Below are positions 32,813 to 41,492 of a stretch of 55,435 nucleotides of DNA, piece after piece. The first letter of the stretch is position 1. The number at the start of each line of letters is the position of its first letter. The notes beneath the pieces were generated by a model, which was not told the DNA's origin, did no database searches, and saw nothing but the letters and a program-made list of their open reading frames with translations. Where the stretch lies: positions 1 through 55,435 of the forward strand of contig JABDPB010000016.1 of NCBI GenBank assembly GCA_013042995.1. The letters run 5' to 3'. Made by a program: the position numbers and the translations under genes. The DNA comes from Ignavibacteriaceae bacterium (GTDB taxonomy: Bacteria > Bacteroidota > Ignavibacteria > Ignavibacteriales > Ignavibacteriaceae).

Positions 32813-34779
32813 TTGTACGATCAAGAATAGTGTTGTTCCTTTTTTGTATTTCTTTAAACGCAATTGCCCAGAACCACATCATTTCAAACCAGAAATTAAT
32901 TAGTTCGGGTATAAACAGATTAAGTGGAATCTACGCTTTAATGAATGAATGGGATTCATATACATTCGATGGTTACAGATATTACGCATCTGCTAACGCT
33001 CTATCAACTTTTCAAAATCAGGACTGGACCTTAATGCTTGATGGACAACGAATGGACATTAATTTTTTTAATCTAAAAAATATTAATGTTCTGCCTATAA
33101 CAGTCAACCATGTGAATTCTGCTGAAACTGTTAGTCACCCTGAAATATATAATGGAGAGTTTACAGCTAATGGATCAATAAATTTAAAGACCTTAAAACC
33201 AAAAAATGGTCTTTCAGTAACAGGAAGATATTCTGCAGGCAACGAGACCGGAGATCCTGGACCATATTTTTATACAAAACATCGTTCAAGTAATGTTGAA
33301 GAAGATGGTCCAAACTTATCCGCATCGTTAGAATACGGTTCTGAAAATATTTGGGGCAGATTGTTTTTTTATACCGAATCTTTTTCGGCAACTGACACAT
33401 CAATGAGAAAAAGAAATCCGCAACTTGGCTGGCAAGACTTTAAAGGGAGAAGATTTTCTCCATCGCTGCAGTTGGGCTTAAGAGCCTTTAATGGCACACA
33501 CAACTTTTTTCTCGGATATTCAACCTCAGAAATTCAACCATTTCATCCGCGCACATATACAAGCAATGATTTGATTTTTTTTAATCCGGCAATAAAAGAT
33601 TATCCTGTACAAACGGTTTTTAAGCATGCAGGATTAAACGGTAATGTAAGTATTACATCTACTTCGCAGATTTATTACTCAATAAAAGCATCATCAAATA
33701 AACTTTATAGTGCATTAAAAGAGCTGGACAATTTTGACCATTTACAAACGAACTACTATACAAACTTGCACTACTCTAACACTGGAGGAATAAATTATTT
33801 CTTGGGTGCTGGTTTTGATTACACAGAATTCTCTGTCAGCTATTCATCAACAACAAAAGGTGTTAGTTTATTTAAAGCCTACGGAGGAATGGATTATAGA
33901 CTATTTGAAAACTTGATTTCACAAACAGGATTGGAATTTCAAATCTCAAAAAATAGTCCAGCACTTAAAGGCTACCTAAATACCCAATGGATTCAGTCAA
34001 ATAAACTTTGGGTTAAAATAAATGCTGCAGCGATTCAAACGCTACCCGAAGAGAAGAGCGATCTTTGGCATTGGATTGAAAACGGTTATGATGTCTTTAA
34101 AGGACTAAATGTTAATTATTCATTTAAAGGTAAAAGAAATAAAGAATTTAAAATTACAACAGATTTAAATGTAAACTATAAAATGAATCCATCGCTTAAT
34201 TTTATGGCAGGCTTACTCTACAGGAACTTCAATAATTATTTTATTGAGGAAGTAATGGGAGTTTACAATCCGGATAGTTCATTTTTTAATTCTTTCGTAA
34301 AAGCAAACACAAATTCCAACGGCAGCATTGCAGGGTTTTCAATAAGATTTAATAATAAAATTTTATCAACTTTAGAGCAGTCATTTCAGTATCGATTTCT
34401 TACATCTGTAAGCGGAGGTTTGTCTTTTAATAATGAATGGGAGACTATTCCAAATCATAAACTAAATTATAACGTTATGTTTTATCCGTTTAAAAGTTTT
34501 AGCCTTTGGGCAAATCTAACATTTCTATCACCGGTTAAATTGCGTTACTATCCTAAATTAGAAGAATTAAGCAATGGGTTTTACAAAAGTAGTTTAGCTG
34601 AAAGATTTATTTTAGATTTTTCTATTAGAAAATGGTTTTGGAATAACCGGCTACGATTTAACCTACTATTCAAAAATTTATTGAACAACGAACTGCGATA
34701 TCATCCGCTTGGTGCAGAATTTAACTTAAGTGTTTTCTTTACTGCAGAAATCGTTTTTAATTCAATTGTTGAATGGTAG
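32809..34779 (+). CDS. TonB-dependent-receptor-like outer membrane protein
   Basis: A signal peptide (residues 1-20) precedes about 636 residues with the plan of a TonB-dependent receptor. A plug-like region (about 21-140) contains LMLDGQRMDINFF, followed by a VNSAETVSHPEIYNGEFTANGSINLKT segment equivalent to the plug strand that ends ..GGVINLxT in receptors. A beta-barrel region rich in aromatic residues follows. The N-terminal extension, TonB box and signalling domain are not apparent, so it may be TonB-independent or diverged. The C-terminus ends in an aromatic strand (FFTAEIVFNSIVEW), as usual for BAM substrates. The start is TTG, coupled to the preceding gene; the 3' end overlaps the convergent NDH-2 gene by 23 nt. 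Confidence 0.75.
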   Translation: MIVRSRIVLFLFCISLNAIAQNHIISNQKLISSGINRLSGIYALMNEWDSYTFDGYRYYASANALSTFQNQDWTLMLDGQRMDINFFNLKNINVLPITVNHVNSAETVSHPEIYNGEFTANGSINLKTLKPKNGLSVTGRYSAGNETGDPGPYFYTKHRSSNVEEDGPNLSASLEYGSENIWGRLFFYTESFSATDTSMRKRNPQLGWQDFKGRRFSPSLQLGLRAFNGTHNFFLGYSTSEIQPFHPRTYTSNDLIFFNPAIKDYPVQTVFKHAGLNGNVSITSTSQIYYSIKASSNKLYSALKELDNFDHLQTNYYTNLHYSNTGGINYFLGAGFDYTEFSVSYSSTTKGVSLFKAYGGMDYRLFENLISQTGLEFQISKNSPALKGYLNTQWIQSNKLWVKINAAAIQTLPEEKSDLWHWIENGYDVFKGLNVNYSFKGKRNKEFKITTDLNVNYKMNPSLNFMAGLLYRNFNNYFIEEVMGVYNPDSSFFNSFVKANTNSNGSIAGFSIRFNNKILSTLEQSFQYRFLTSVSGGLSFNNEWETIPNHKLNYNVMFYPFKSFSLWANLTFLSPVKLRYYPKLEELSNGFYKSSLAERFILDFSIRKWFWNNRLRFNLLFKNLLNNELRYHPLGAEFNLSVFFTAEIVFNSIVEW

Positions 34780-36022
34780 ATTTGCTGCTATCTTCTTTTA
34801 CAATCAATCTAATGCCCGGACTGTTGGTTAGATAATGCCACATCCATTCTGCCATTACTCTGAGCCGGTTGCGAAAACTAATAAGAAAAAGTACGTGCAC
34901 AATTGACCAGAGAAGCCAGGCAAATACCCCTGAGAATTTTAATCCTTTTATAACTGCAACCGCCTTTGCTTTGCCAATCGTTGCCATCATTCCTCTGTCA
35001 TTGTACTTAAATATTCTTTTTGATTTATCTTTTCTGTCCCCATTTATTATACTAGCTACGTGTCTTCCCTGCTGCATAGCAGCGGGAGCAATTGCCGGAA
35101 TATATTCTCCTTCTTCATTTTTAACTGCCGCGGCATCACCAATTACAAAAATATTTTCATAATTTTTAATTGTTAAGTCATCATTTACTATTGCTCTACC
35201 TGATTTGTCTGTTTCAATCTCTAATGTTTTGATCAAGGGAGAAACTTGATTTCCTGCAGCCCACAATATATTGCTAGTTTCGATGAATCTATCTCCAACC
35301 TTTACACCATCTTTACTAATATCCACAACTCTTTGATTCAGCAATACTTCCACACCTAATTCTTTAAGATCTTCAAATGCTCTCTTGGAGAGATCGTCAG
35401 GATAAGTTGATAGAATTTTAGGGAGCGCCTCCACCATATAAACTTTTGTCATCGAAGCAGTAATATTTCGGAAATCAGGAATAATATTTTGATTTACTAT
35501 TTCAGAAATTGCGCCTGCAAGCTCGAGTCCAGTTGGCCCCCCACCAATGATAACAAAGTTTAAATACTTCTGTCGTTTTTCTGGATCTTTTTCTATTTCA
35601 GCCGCTTCAAGAGAAAGTAGAATTTTTTCTCTAATTCTCAAAGCATCGTTGATTGTTTTTAATCCGGGAGCAAACTTCTCCCATTCATCCTTTCCAAAAT
35701 AAGAGTGGCGGGAACCTGTAGCTATAATTAAGTAGTCAAACACTATACTGCTGCCATTAAACTGAACAGTTTTTTTCTGTCTATCAATGGAGGTTACTTC
35801 GCCCAGGAGGACTTCAACATTGTCCTGTTCACTAAAAACCGATCGAATTGGATTAGCAATATCACCGGGAGATAGTGCTGCTGTTGCAACCTGATAAAGA
35901 AGGGGCTGAAACAGATGGTGATTTGTCTTATCAATTATGGTTAATTGAATATCATCATCAGCCAGCTTTTTAGCTGCAGAGAGTCCGCCGAAACCGGCAC
36001 CTATTATAACTACTTTTTTCAT
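34757..36022 (-). CDS. ndh: Type II NADH dehydrogenase (NDH-2)
   Basis: The 421-residue flavoprotein has two dinucleotide sites. The FAD site is VVIIGAGFGGLSAAKKL (residues 3-19), and the NADH site is FVIIGGGPTGLELAGAI (about 157-173). FVIGDAAAV (about 295) contacts FAD. The sequence DKTNHHLFQPLLYQVATAAL is a strong family signature, and a C-terminal amphipathic segment near 365-395 (SGVFAWLLWSIVHVLFLISF) would attach it to the membrane. It passes electrons from NADH to quinone without pumping protons. It overlaps the convergent outer-membrane gene by 23 nt; upstream there is a strong terminator of the next gene. Confidence 0.94.
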   Translation of the reverse strand: MKKVVIIGAGFGGLSAAKKLADDDIQLTIIDKTNHHLFQPLLYQVATAALSPGDIANPIRSVFSEQDNVEVLLGEVTSIDRQKKTVQFNGSSIVFDYLIIATGSRHSYFGKDEWEKFAPGLKTINDALRIREKILLSLEAAEIEKDPEKRQKYLNFVIIGGGPTGLELAGAISEIVNQNIIPDFRNITASMTKVYMVEALPKILSTYPDDLSKRAFEDLKELGVEVLLNQRVVDISKDGVKVGDRFIETSNILWAAGNQVSPLIKTLEIETDKSGRAIVNDDLTIKNYENIFVIGDAAAVKNEEGEYIPAIAPAAMQQGRHVASIINGDRKDKSKRIFKYNDRGMMATIGKAKAVAVIKGLKFSGVFAWLLWSIVHVLFLISFRNRLRVMAEWMWHYLTNSPGIRLIVKEDSSKSTIQQLN

Positions 36023-36093
36023 ATTTCCTTTTGTTTTTTCTTTCCTAAGTTATAGAATAAATTATCCTTGGTTGATGAGCAGAATCACATAAA

Positions 36094-36114
36094 AAACCGC
36101 TCATTGAGCGGTTT
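36094..36114 (-). terminator. Rho-independent terminator downstream of charged lipoprotein gene
   Basis: AAACCGCTC (36094-36102), loop ATT, GAGCGGTTT (36106-36114): a perfect 9-bp stem. On the minus strand it runs into TTTTTTATG. It lies about 70 nt after the stop of the lipoprotein gene at 36184 and ahead of ndh, so it separates the two transcripts. Confidence 0.85.
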
Positions 36115-36183
36115 AAATATTAGGAATGGAATTATTTCGGAGTTTAATTTGTTTGGGCCAGCTAATTCTATAATTAGAATTAA

Positions 36184-36768
36184 TTAAACTTCATCATCCT
36201 TGTTTTCATCTTCAAAATCAAACTTTAGTTCAAAATTATTAAAATGTTCCTCCAATAATTTTTCCAACTTTTCCATTCGCTCTTTAAATTTTTCATCATC
36301 AAATTTATAGTAATACTTTTCGAACTTTTTATCTTTTAGTTTTTCTTTAAGCTCTTCCATTTCCTTTTTAAGTTTTTCATCATCAAATTTAAATTCTTCC
36401 CAATGCCATTCATAATCCTTAAACTTATCTTGTAAGTCTTCCATATCTATGTCAATATTGGGCATTCTAAAACTGAAAAACTTACTGCCGAATCTCATTT
36501 CATCTAACTCTCTATAAACCTTGCCTTTGTAATCACTAACAAGATTTCCAGGAATTTTTTTGCCATCTTTATAAATTGATGTTATTTCGTTTCCATCAAA
36601 ATTTACTTCCCAATGAATACGTTCGCCAGCAACAGTTTCATAAAAGGAAAGATATTTTTGCGAGTCTTTATTCAACGAATCGGTTGGTGTGTTAGCACAG
36701 GAAGCTGAATTGAGTATTAAAATGGCTGCAATCATTAAATTGGTTGAAGTCAGTTTCAATTTTTTCAT
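36184..36768 (-). CDS. Highly charged lipoprotein-like protein
   Basis: The 194-residue protein has an N-terminal signal with a likely lipobox SASC (about 20-24) and a mature part with two distinct regions. The first (about 40-100) is beta-like (SFYETVAGERIHWEVNFDGNEITSIYKDGKKIP). The second (about 105-194) is a helical run of acidic and basic residues, including two imperfect repeats (FDDEKLKKEMEELKEKLKD and FDDEKFKERMEKLEKLLEE), with an acidic tail (DFEDENKDDEV). No family was recognised. A periplasmic binding or chaperone role is conceivable from charge and helicity, but this is inference. It has its own promoter region and terminator. Confidence 0.75.
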   Translation of the reverse strand: MKKLKLTSTNLMIAAILILNSASCANTPTDSLNKDSQKYLSFYETVAGERIHWEVNFDGNEITSIYKDGKKIPGNLVSDYKGKVYRELDEMRFGSKFFSFRMPNIDIDMEDLQDKFKDYEWHWEEFKFDDEKLKKEMEELKEKLKDKKFEKYYYKFDDEKFKERMEKLEKLLEEHFNNFELKFDFEDENKDDEV

Positions 36769-36899
36769 AATAATTCCTCTCTTTTGTGTTTCCTTAAATT
36801 GAGACGCAGAAAAACAGAAAGAGTTTCTTCTAAGCCGGTTAAATATTTTAATAGACTTGCGGGAGGATATTCGGACAAAAAATCAAACTAGCGGAAAAA

Positions 36900-37331
36900 C
36901 TATTTTAAGAATCCGTATTTTTTTATATGCCTGTAAGCCATATATGCAACTGCACTTAGCTGTGCCATTCCTAGTACGTAACGAAACATATCGAATTCAG
37001 AGTCTTCCAAATATAGTTCATGCAGAGAAGAGGTGAAATGATTTTCAGAATCTATTTTCTTTTCAAAAAACGATTGCTCGGAAATCATCATTTCGGTTCT
37101 CAGCCAGATGGTTGATGGATTATCAGAAAATAAAACATTGGGAGGTATTTGCTTTACTAAAGGTTTTTGAAAAAACTGATGTAAATCGTATTGGAATTCT
37201 ATAGGTGGAATAATTCCTTGAAATCTGTAGACCGTATCTTGAAGAAAAAAATCAACCTCATTGTCATTCTGTGAGAAAATATTCGAGTTGAATGCAAATG
37301 CGGAAATAGTAAAAACAGTTAATAATTTCAT
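36900..37331 (-). CDS. Hypothetical exported protein next to the cyclase
   Basis: I do not recognise this 143-residue protein. It has a signal-like N-terminus (residues 1-20, ending IFSQ), a mature part with few motifs (FFLQDTVYRFQGIIPPIEFQYDLHQFF), and a C-terminal helix (about 112-135, MFRYVLGMAQLSAVAYMAYRHI) that is moderately hydrophobic. The ATG overlaps the stop of the cyclase gene at one base (37331), so it is translationally coupled to it. It may respond to or modulate the cyclase, or simply be a trailing gene. Confidence 0.7.
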   Translation of the reverse strand: MKLLTVFTISAFAFNSNIFSQNDNEVDFFLQDTVYRFQGIIPPIEFQYDLHQFFQKPLVKQIPPNVLFSDNPSTIWLRTEMMISEQSFFEKKIDSENHFTSSLHELYLEDSEFDMFRYVLGMAQLSAVAYMAYRHIKKYGFLK

Positions 37332-39268
37332 TACCTCTTAATTCCACTAAAGCTATTCATTATTTCATCGAACCGTGGGTCTTTCCGAATATCATCGCCA
37401 AGAGGGTGAATTCTAAGAAAGAAGGCAATATTACCATCCTCGAGGGATTTCCTTAGATAATAAAAAACATTATCCAAATCATTTAGACCAGCATATACTA
37501 CCAAAAAATCCATGAATAATGATACGTTTTTATCCCTTTCCTGCCTCTGTTTTAGTTTATCTATAATCTCGTATGCTTTATCATGCTGTCCTGTTTTTGC
37601 GTAAACATGTCCCAAACCAGAAATTCCTTTTAATGGATCTTTTGTTTTCTTTTGATACTTCTTAAAAGTTTTGATTGATTTTTTTGTCTCTCCAAGAAAA
37701 AATAGTGCCCAGCCTTTTGATTCAAGTGCAGATCTGAAATTTGGATCAAGTTCAAGTGTTTTATCTAATTGAACAATGGCTTCTTCATATCTGCCAGCAT
37801 TTAAATAGGCATCTCCCAAAGAGTTATTAATTGCAAGTGATAGCGGATCCAGTTTAAGAGCATGTTTTGCAGTTTCAATGGCTTCATCAAATTTGCCAGC
37901 TGCTGCTAAATACCAAGAGTAAGCATTGTGAACTCCTGCGTCCCCCGGATTAAGCTCTAAGGCCCGATCAAATGCTTTTTCCGCACCCTCAAGATTCCAC
38001 TGACTAAATATTTTAACTAATCCAAGAGATACATATGCTTCTGCCAAACTGTCATCGAGCTCAATTGCTTTATTTGCAAAATCTCTTGCATCTTTAAATG
38101 CTGATCTGGTTGGAATTTGTCCCATCGCGCCAAGAATTGTATAGCCAAAAGAAAGCATGGAATATGCTGGGGCAAACTCATTTTCAATTTCAATAACCTT
38201 GTTTAAATACTCGATTCCAATCTTAGTATTTTCGGGGGACCATTTGAAGAGATGATATTTCCCTTTCAAGTAAAGATTATATGCATCAAGATTTTCTGTT
38301 GTAGGAGTAACAAGTTTTTCATCTTTTTGCTGAAGTGTTAACTTTTCCCGCAGAGTGTTTGCAATCTTTCTCGAGATTTCGTCCTGAACTTCAAAAATAT
38401 CTTCAAGATTTCTATCATAGGTTTCTGACCAAACATGAAAGTCATCTGCGGCATTAATTAACTGGGCTGTAATTCTAACTTTATTTCCAGATTTTCTAAC
38501 GCTTCCCTCAAGAATACTATGTACATTTAGCTTCTCAGCAATTTCTTTGACGTCAGCGCTTTTTCCCTTAAATGCAAATGAAGAAGTTCGAGAAGTAACT
38601 TGTAATCCCTCAACTTTTACTAGCGCATTCAATATTTCTTCAGTAATTCCATCACTGAAATACTCATTTTCAGGGTCTGTACTCATATTGATAAACGGAA
38701 TCACGGCTATGCTTTTTGATGAATCCACTTTTTCGAGAGAGAGCTCACGATTGGATGGTACTATAAGCCCATTTGCAGATACTGCATAAACTTCCAAGGG
38801 TTTTTTTACATTTTTAAGTTTAAACCTTCCCAAGGGTTTTGTTATTAAATCTGGATGATTAGTTAATTCGTCCTGAAGTTTTTCTGAAATTAGTATCGAT
38901 CCGGCAACAGAAAGTGATTCAAGCCGGGAGGCAACATTTACTCCATCGCCGTATATACCCTCCTCTTCGTATACAACATCACCCGTATGCAATCCTATCC
39001 TGAGTGGTACAGCCGGTTCATTCTTTAATTCTTTCTGGATAGTAATCGCGCATTTAACTGCCTCAACGCCGCTTGAAAACATGCTAAGGGTTCCATCTCC
39101 ATAGTATTGAAGAATCTCGCCGTTGTATTTCATAATTGATTCCTGCAATACCTGTCTATGTCTGTCCCGCTTCTGCTTTGCCAGTTTTTCGTCTTCTTGC
39201 ATTAATGCTGTATATCCAACCATGTCGGTAAACATAATTGCAGCTAGTTGTCTTCTACCTTTATTCAT
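37331..39268 (-). CDS. Class III nucleotide cyclase with TolB-like and TPR regions
   Basis: The 645-residue protein has three parts. An N-terminal class III cyclase domain (about 7-170) contains IMFTDMVGYTALM with the first metal-binding Asp, YYGDGTLSMF with the second, and GDGVNVASRLE with the transition-state residues. It is followed by a TolB/FlgO-like domain (about 185-320; SIAVIPFINMSTDPENEYFSDGITEEIL) and then a TPR array (about 340-620). This arrangement is common in Bacteroidota and Proteobacteria, usually called adenylate cyclase. Whether it makes cAMP or cGMP cannot be read with certainty, and no CRP-type receptor gene is in the window. Most of the protein is probably cytoplasmic; there is no signal peptide. 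Confidence 0.9.
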   Translation of the reverse strand: MNKGRRQLAAIMFTDMVGYTALMQEDEKLAKQKRDRHRQVLQESIMKYNGEILQYYGDGTLSMFSSGVEAVKCAITIQKELKNEPAVPLRIGLHTGDVVYEEEGIYGDGVNVASRLESLSVAGSILISEKLQDELTNHPDLITKPLGRFKLKNVKKPLEVYAVSANGLIVPSNRELSLEKVDSSKSIAVIPFINMSTDPENEYFSDGITEEILNALVKVEGLQVTSRTSSFAFKGKSADVKEIAEKLNVHSILEGSVRKSGNKVRITAQLINAADDFHVWSETYDRNLEDIFEVQDEISRKIANTLREKLTLQQKDEKLVTPTTENLDAYNLYLKGKYHLFKWSPENTKIGIEYLNKVIEIENEFAPAYSMLSFGYTILGAMGQIPTRSAFKDARDFANKAIELDDSLAEAYVSLGLVKIFSQWNLEGAEKAFDRALELNPGDAGVHNAYSWYLAAAGKFDEAIETAKHALKLDPLSLAINNSLGDAYLNAGRYEEAIVQLDKTLELDPNFRSALESKGWALFFLGETKKSIKTFKKYQKKTKDPLKGISGLGHVYAKTGQHDKAYEIIDKLKQRQERDKNVSLFMDFLVVYAGLNDLDNVFYYLRKSLEDGNIAFFLRIHPLGDDIRKDPRFDEIMNSFSGIKR

Positions 39269-39409
39269 ATCTTATAAATATAATAAAAAGGGGTAAATAA
39301 AATATGTGTCATATAATTCAAAGAGGGCACGTTTCATAATTACTTATTACAACAAAAGTTTATTGATATAAGTTTCAGAAACTAAACAGTTGTTCCTTTG
39401 CTATTCAAA

Positions 39410-40264
39410 TCAAAAGACTTCTGGTATAAAGTTCTGATCCTCAATAGGTGGTCTTACATAACCGACTTTTTTCTGTCTCGGTGGTAAACCAATCGGTTCG
39501 GACGGAATGTCTTCGTATGGAATTAAACTTAATAAATGATTAATACAATTTAACCTTGCACGTCTTTTAACATCTGCATTAACAACATACCAGGGAGCTT
39601 GTTTAATATCGGTATGTGCAAACATTATATCTTTTGCTTTTGAATATTCAACCCAATGTGCTCGTGAAGCCATATCCATATCACTTAGTTTCCATCGTTT
39701 GGTTCTGTCTTTTATCCTATCCTGAAATCTTGCTTCTTGTTCTTCATCACTAATTGAAAACCAGTACTTAATAAGTTTTATACCCGAGCGAACGAGCATA
39801 CGCTCAAATTCTGGGCACGAACGTAAAAATTCTTTATGCTCATCTTCTGTGCAAAAATCCATTACATATTCTACCCCTGCGCGGTTGTACCAACTTCTAT
39901 CAAATAGTACTATTTCGCCTGCCGCAGGAAGGTGGTCGACATACCGCTGAAAGTACCATTGTGTTTTTTCTCTCTCTGTAGGTGTGGTTAATGCAACAAC
40001 TCTGCAAACACGTGGATTTAATCTTTGAGTGATTCTTTTTATGACTCCGCCTTTTCCGGCGGCATCTCTTCCTTCGAAAATAACTACTACCTTTAGTTTT
40101 TTAGTGCGTATCCACTTTTGAAGTTTAACTAATTCTACCTGCAGATTTCTAAGGTTTTCTTCGTAGCCCGATTTTGTCAGATTCTTTTTCCTTTCAGGTT
40201 TGATATCCGAATATAACATCTCTTTCTTTTGGGATTTTGATTTATTCTTTTTCTTCTTTGCCAC
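39410..40264 (-). CDS. ppk2: Polyphosphate kinase 2
   Basis: The 284-residue protein has the P-loop GRDAAGKGG (65-73), the Walker B/lid region VLFDRSWYNRAGVE (about 119-132) and TPTEREKTQWYFQRY, all diagnostic of PPK2. The Lys-rich first 30 residues are typical of class I members. It transfers phosphate between polyphosphate and nucleotides, usually to regenerate ATP or GTP from ADP or GDP. No ppk1 or exopolyphosphatase gene is nearby. A small SD (GAGGAG) precedes the ATG. The saccharopine-dehydrogenase-like gene ends 27 nt upstream in the same direction. Confidence 0.94.
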   Translation of the reverse strand: MAKKKKNKSKSQKKEMLYSDIKPERKKNLTKSGYEENLRNLQVELVKLQKWIRTKKLKVVVIFEGRDAAGKGGVIKRITQRLNPRVCRVVALTTPTEREKTQWYFQRYVDHLPAAGEIVLFDRSWYNRAGVEYVMDFCTEDEHKEFLRSCPEFERMLVRSGIKLIKYWFSISDEEQEARFQDRIKDRTKRWKLSDMDMASRAHWVEYSKAKDIMFAHTDIKQAPWYVVNADVKRRARLNCINHLLSLIPYEDIPSEPIGLPPRQKKVGYVRPPIEDQNFIPEVF

Positions 40265-40291
40265 ATCTCCTCCTGAGGATTTATTTTAGGC

Positions 40292-41422
40292 TTAAGCTAT
40301 TGTTTCGGTATGAGTAATGCTTATTCCTTTTTTCTTTAGATAAGAAAGAACATTTTTATAACAATTTTCATCTACGCCAAGGTATTCGGGTGGACAAATT
40401 CCTTTTCGGTTGTACTTTCCATTCAAAATAAATCTTGCAACTGCGCAACAGGTAAATCCGGTGGTTCTAGCCATCGAGCTAGTTTTTGTTTCTTGATTAA
40501 ATTTGTCAAACAGTGTATAAACATGTTCAGCATTCTTTCCATCTTCCTTACCGGCAATTGAAAACTGCAGCACTGTAAAATCTTCTTCATTTTCTTCGGG
40601 TTTCCAAAAGGGAAAGACCAACCTAGCTGTAAGCGCAATTGGCTTAATTCTATTACCACTTATTTCAATTTCCTCATTGCTGAACAATCCAATCTCTTTA
40701 AAGATTTTGATCAATTCAATGTGTCCAGGATATCGTAGTGTTTTCTCAACCATATTTGGAATTTCCATTGTTCTCAACAGAGATCTTAAACCATCAGTAT
40801 TAACTGCTTCGAGCGTTCCAATATTTTCAAATTTAACCATTTCGGAATCTGTCATTGCCTCTTTTGTGAGCTGCTTTCCGTTTTCAACAATGCGGGCGGG
40901 TCTTGTGTACTCTTCAATTACATCAAGAGGAGAGAAGAATGCTTTATACTTAAACGGTGTTTCGGCCTTAAGTGGCAACCCTCCAATCATGCACTTATAT
41001 TTGCTAATCTTCATTCTTTCGTTGTGATATCCTAAAACAAGATTACTCAATCCCGGGGATATTCCACAATCAACAACTGCTGTTACATTTTTTTCAATCG
41101 CAATGGGATCAAGTTGAAACGGATCTTCAGATGAAAAGGAAATATCTACAACATTTTTTCCCTCGGAAACAATAGATTTTAAAGCTTTAAAACCCAAAAA
41201 GCCTGGAAGGGCACAAATAACCAAATCGTAATCAATTATTATTTCCTGAATTTTAATTCCTGAATTGAGATCTGAAATGATTGTTCTAACAGAAGAGTTT
41301 TCTCTTAAAAGATTAAGCTTGTGTGAATCTTTGTCTACTACTGTAACATTATATTCTTCAGAAAGATCACGTGCAATTACGCTACCAATCATTCCGCTTC
41401 CTAGTACAACAACCCTTTTCAT
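40292..41422 (-). CDS. Saccharopine-dehydrogenase-like oxidoreductase
   Basis: The 376-residue protein has an N-terminal NAD(P)-binding Rossmann fold (VVVLGSGMIGSVIARDL, residues 4-20). GLSNLVLGYH and the C-terminal TGFTCCAVARFIL are typical of the saccharopine dehydrogenase C-domain family. In some bacteria close relatives act as lysine 6-dehydrogenase or carboxynorspermidine dehydrogenase. The substrate here is uncertain. The nearest metabolic neighbours are PPK2 (27 nt downstream in the direction of transcription) and transketolase upstream, which do not define a pathway. Confidence 0.85.
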   Translation of the reverse strand: MKRVVVLGSGMIGSVIARDLSEEYNVTVVDKDSHKLNLLRENSSVRTIISDLNSGIKIQEIIIDYDLVICALPGFLGFKALKSIVSEGKNVVDISFSSEDPFQLDPIAIEKNVTAVVDCGISPGLSNLVLGYHNERMKISKYKCMIGGLPLKAETPFKYKAFFSPLDVIEEYTRPARIVENGKQLTKEAMTDSEMVKFENIGTLEAVNTDGLRSLLRTMEIPNMVEKTLRYPGHIELIKIFKEIGLFSNEEIEISGNRIKPIALTARLVFPFWKPEENEEDFTVLQFSIAGKEDGKNAEHVYTLFDKFNQETKTSSMARTTGFTCCAVARFILNGKYNRKGICPPEYLGVDENCYKNVLSYLKKKGISITHTETIA

Positions 41423-41492
41423 TACTCTTTTTCCAGTTTTAGTCTGAACAAGTTATTATGTCTGCCTTAAAAATAAAGATGATATAACTAAT

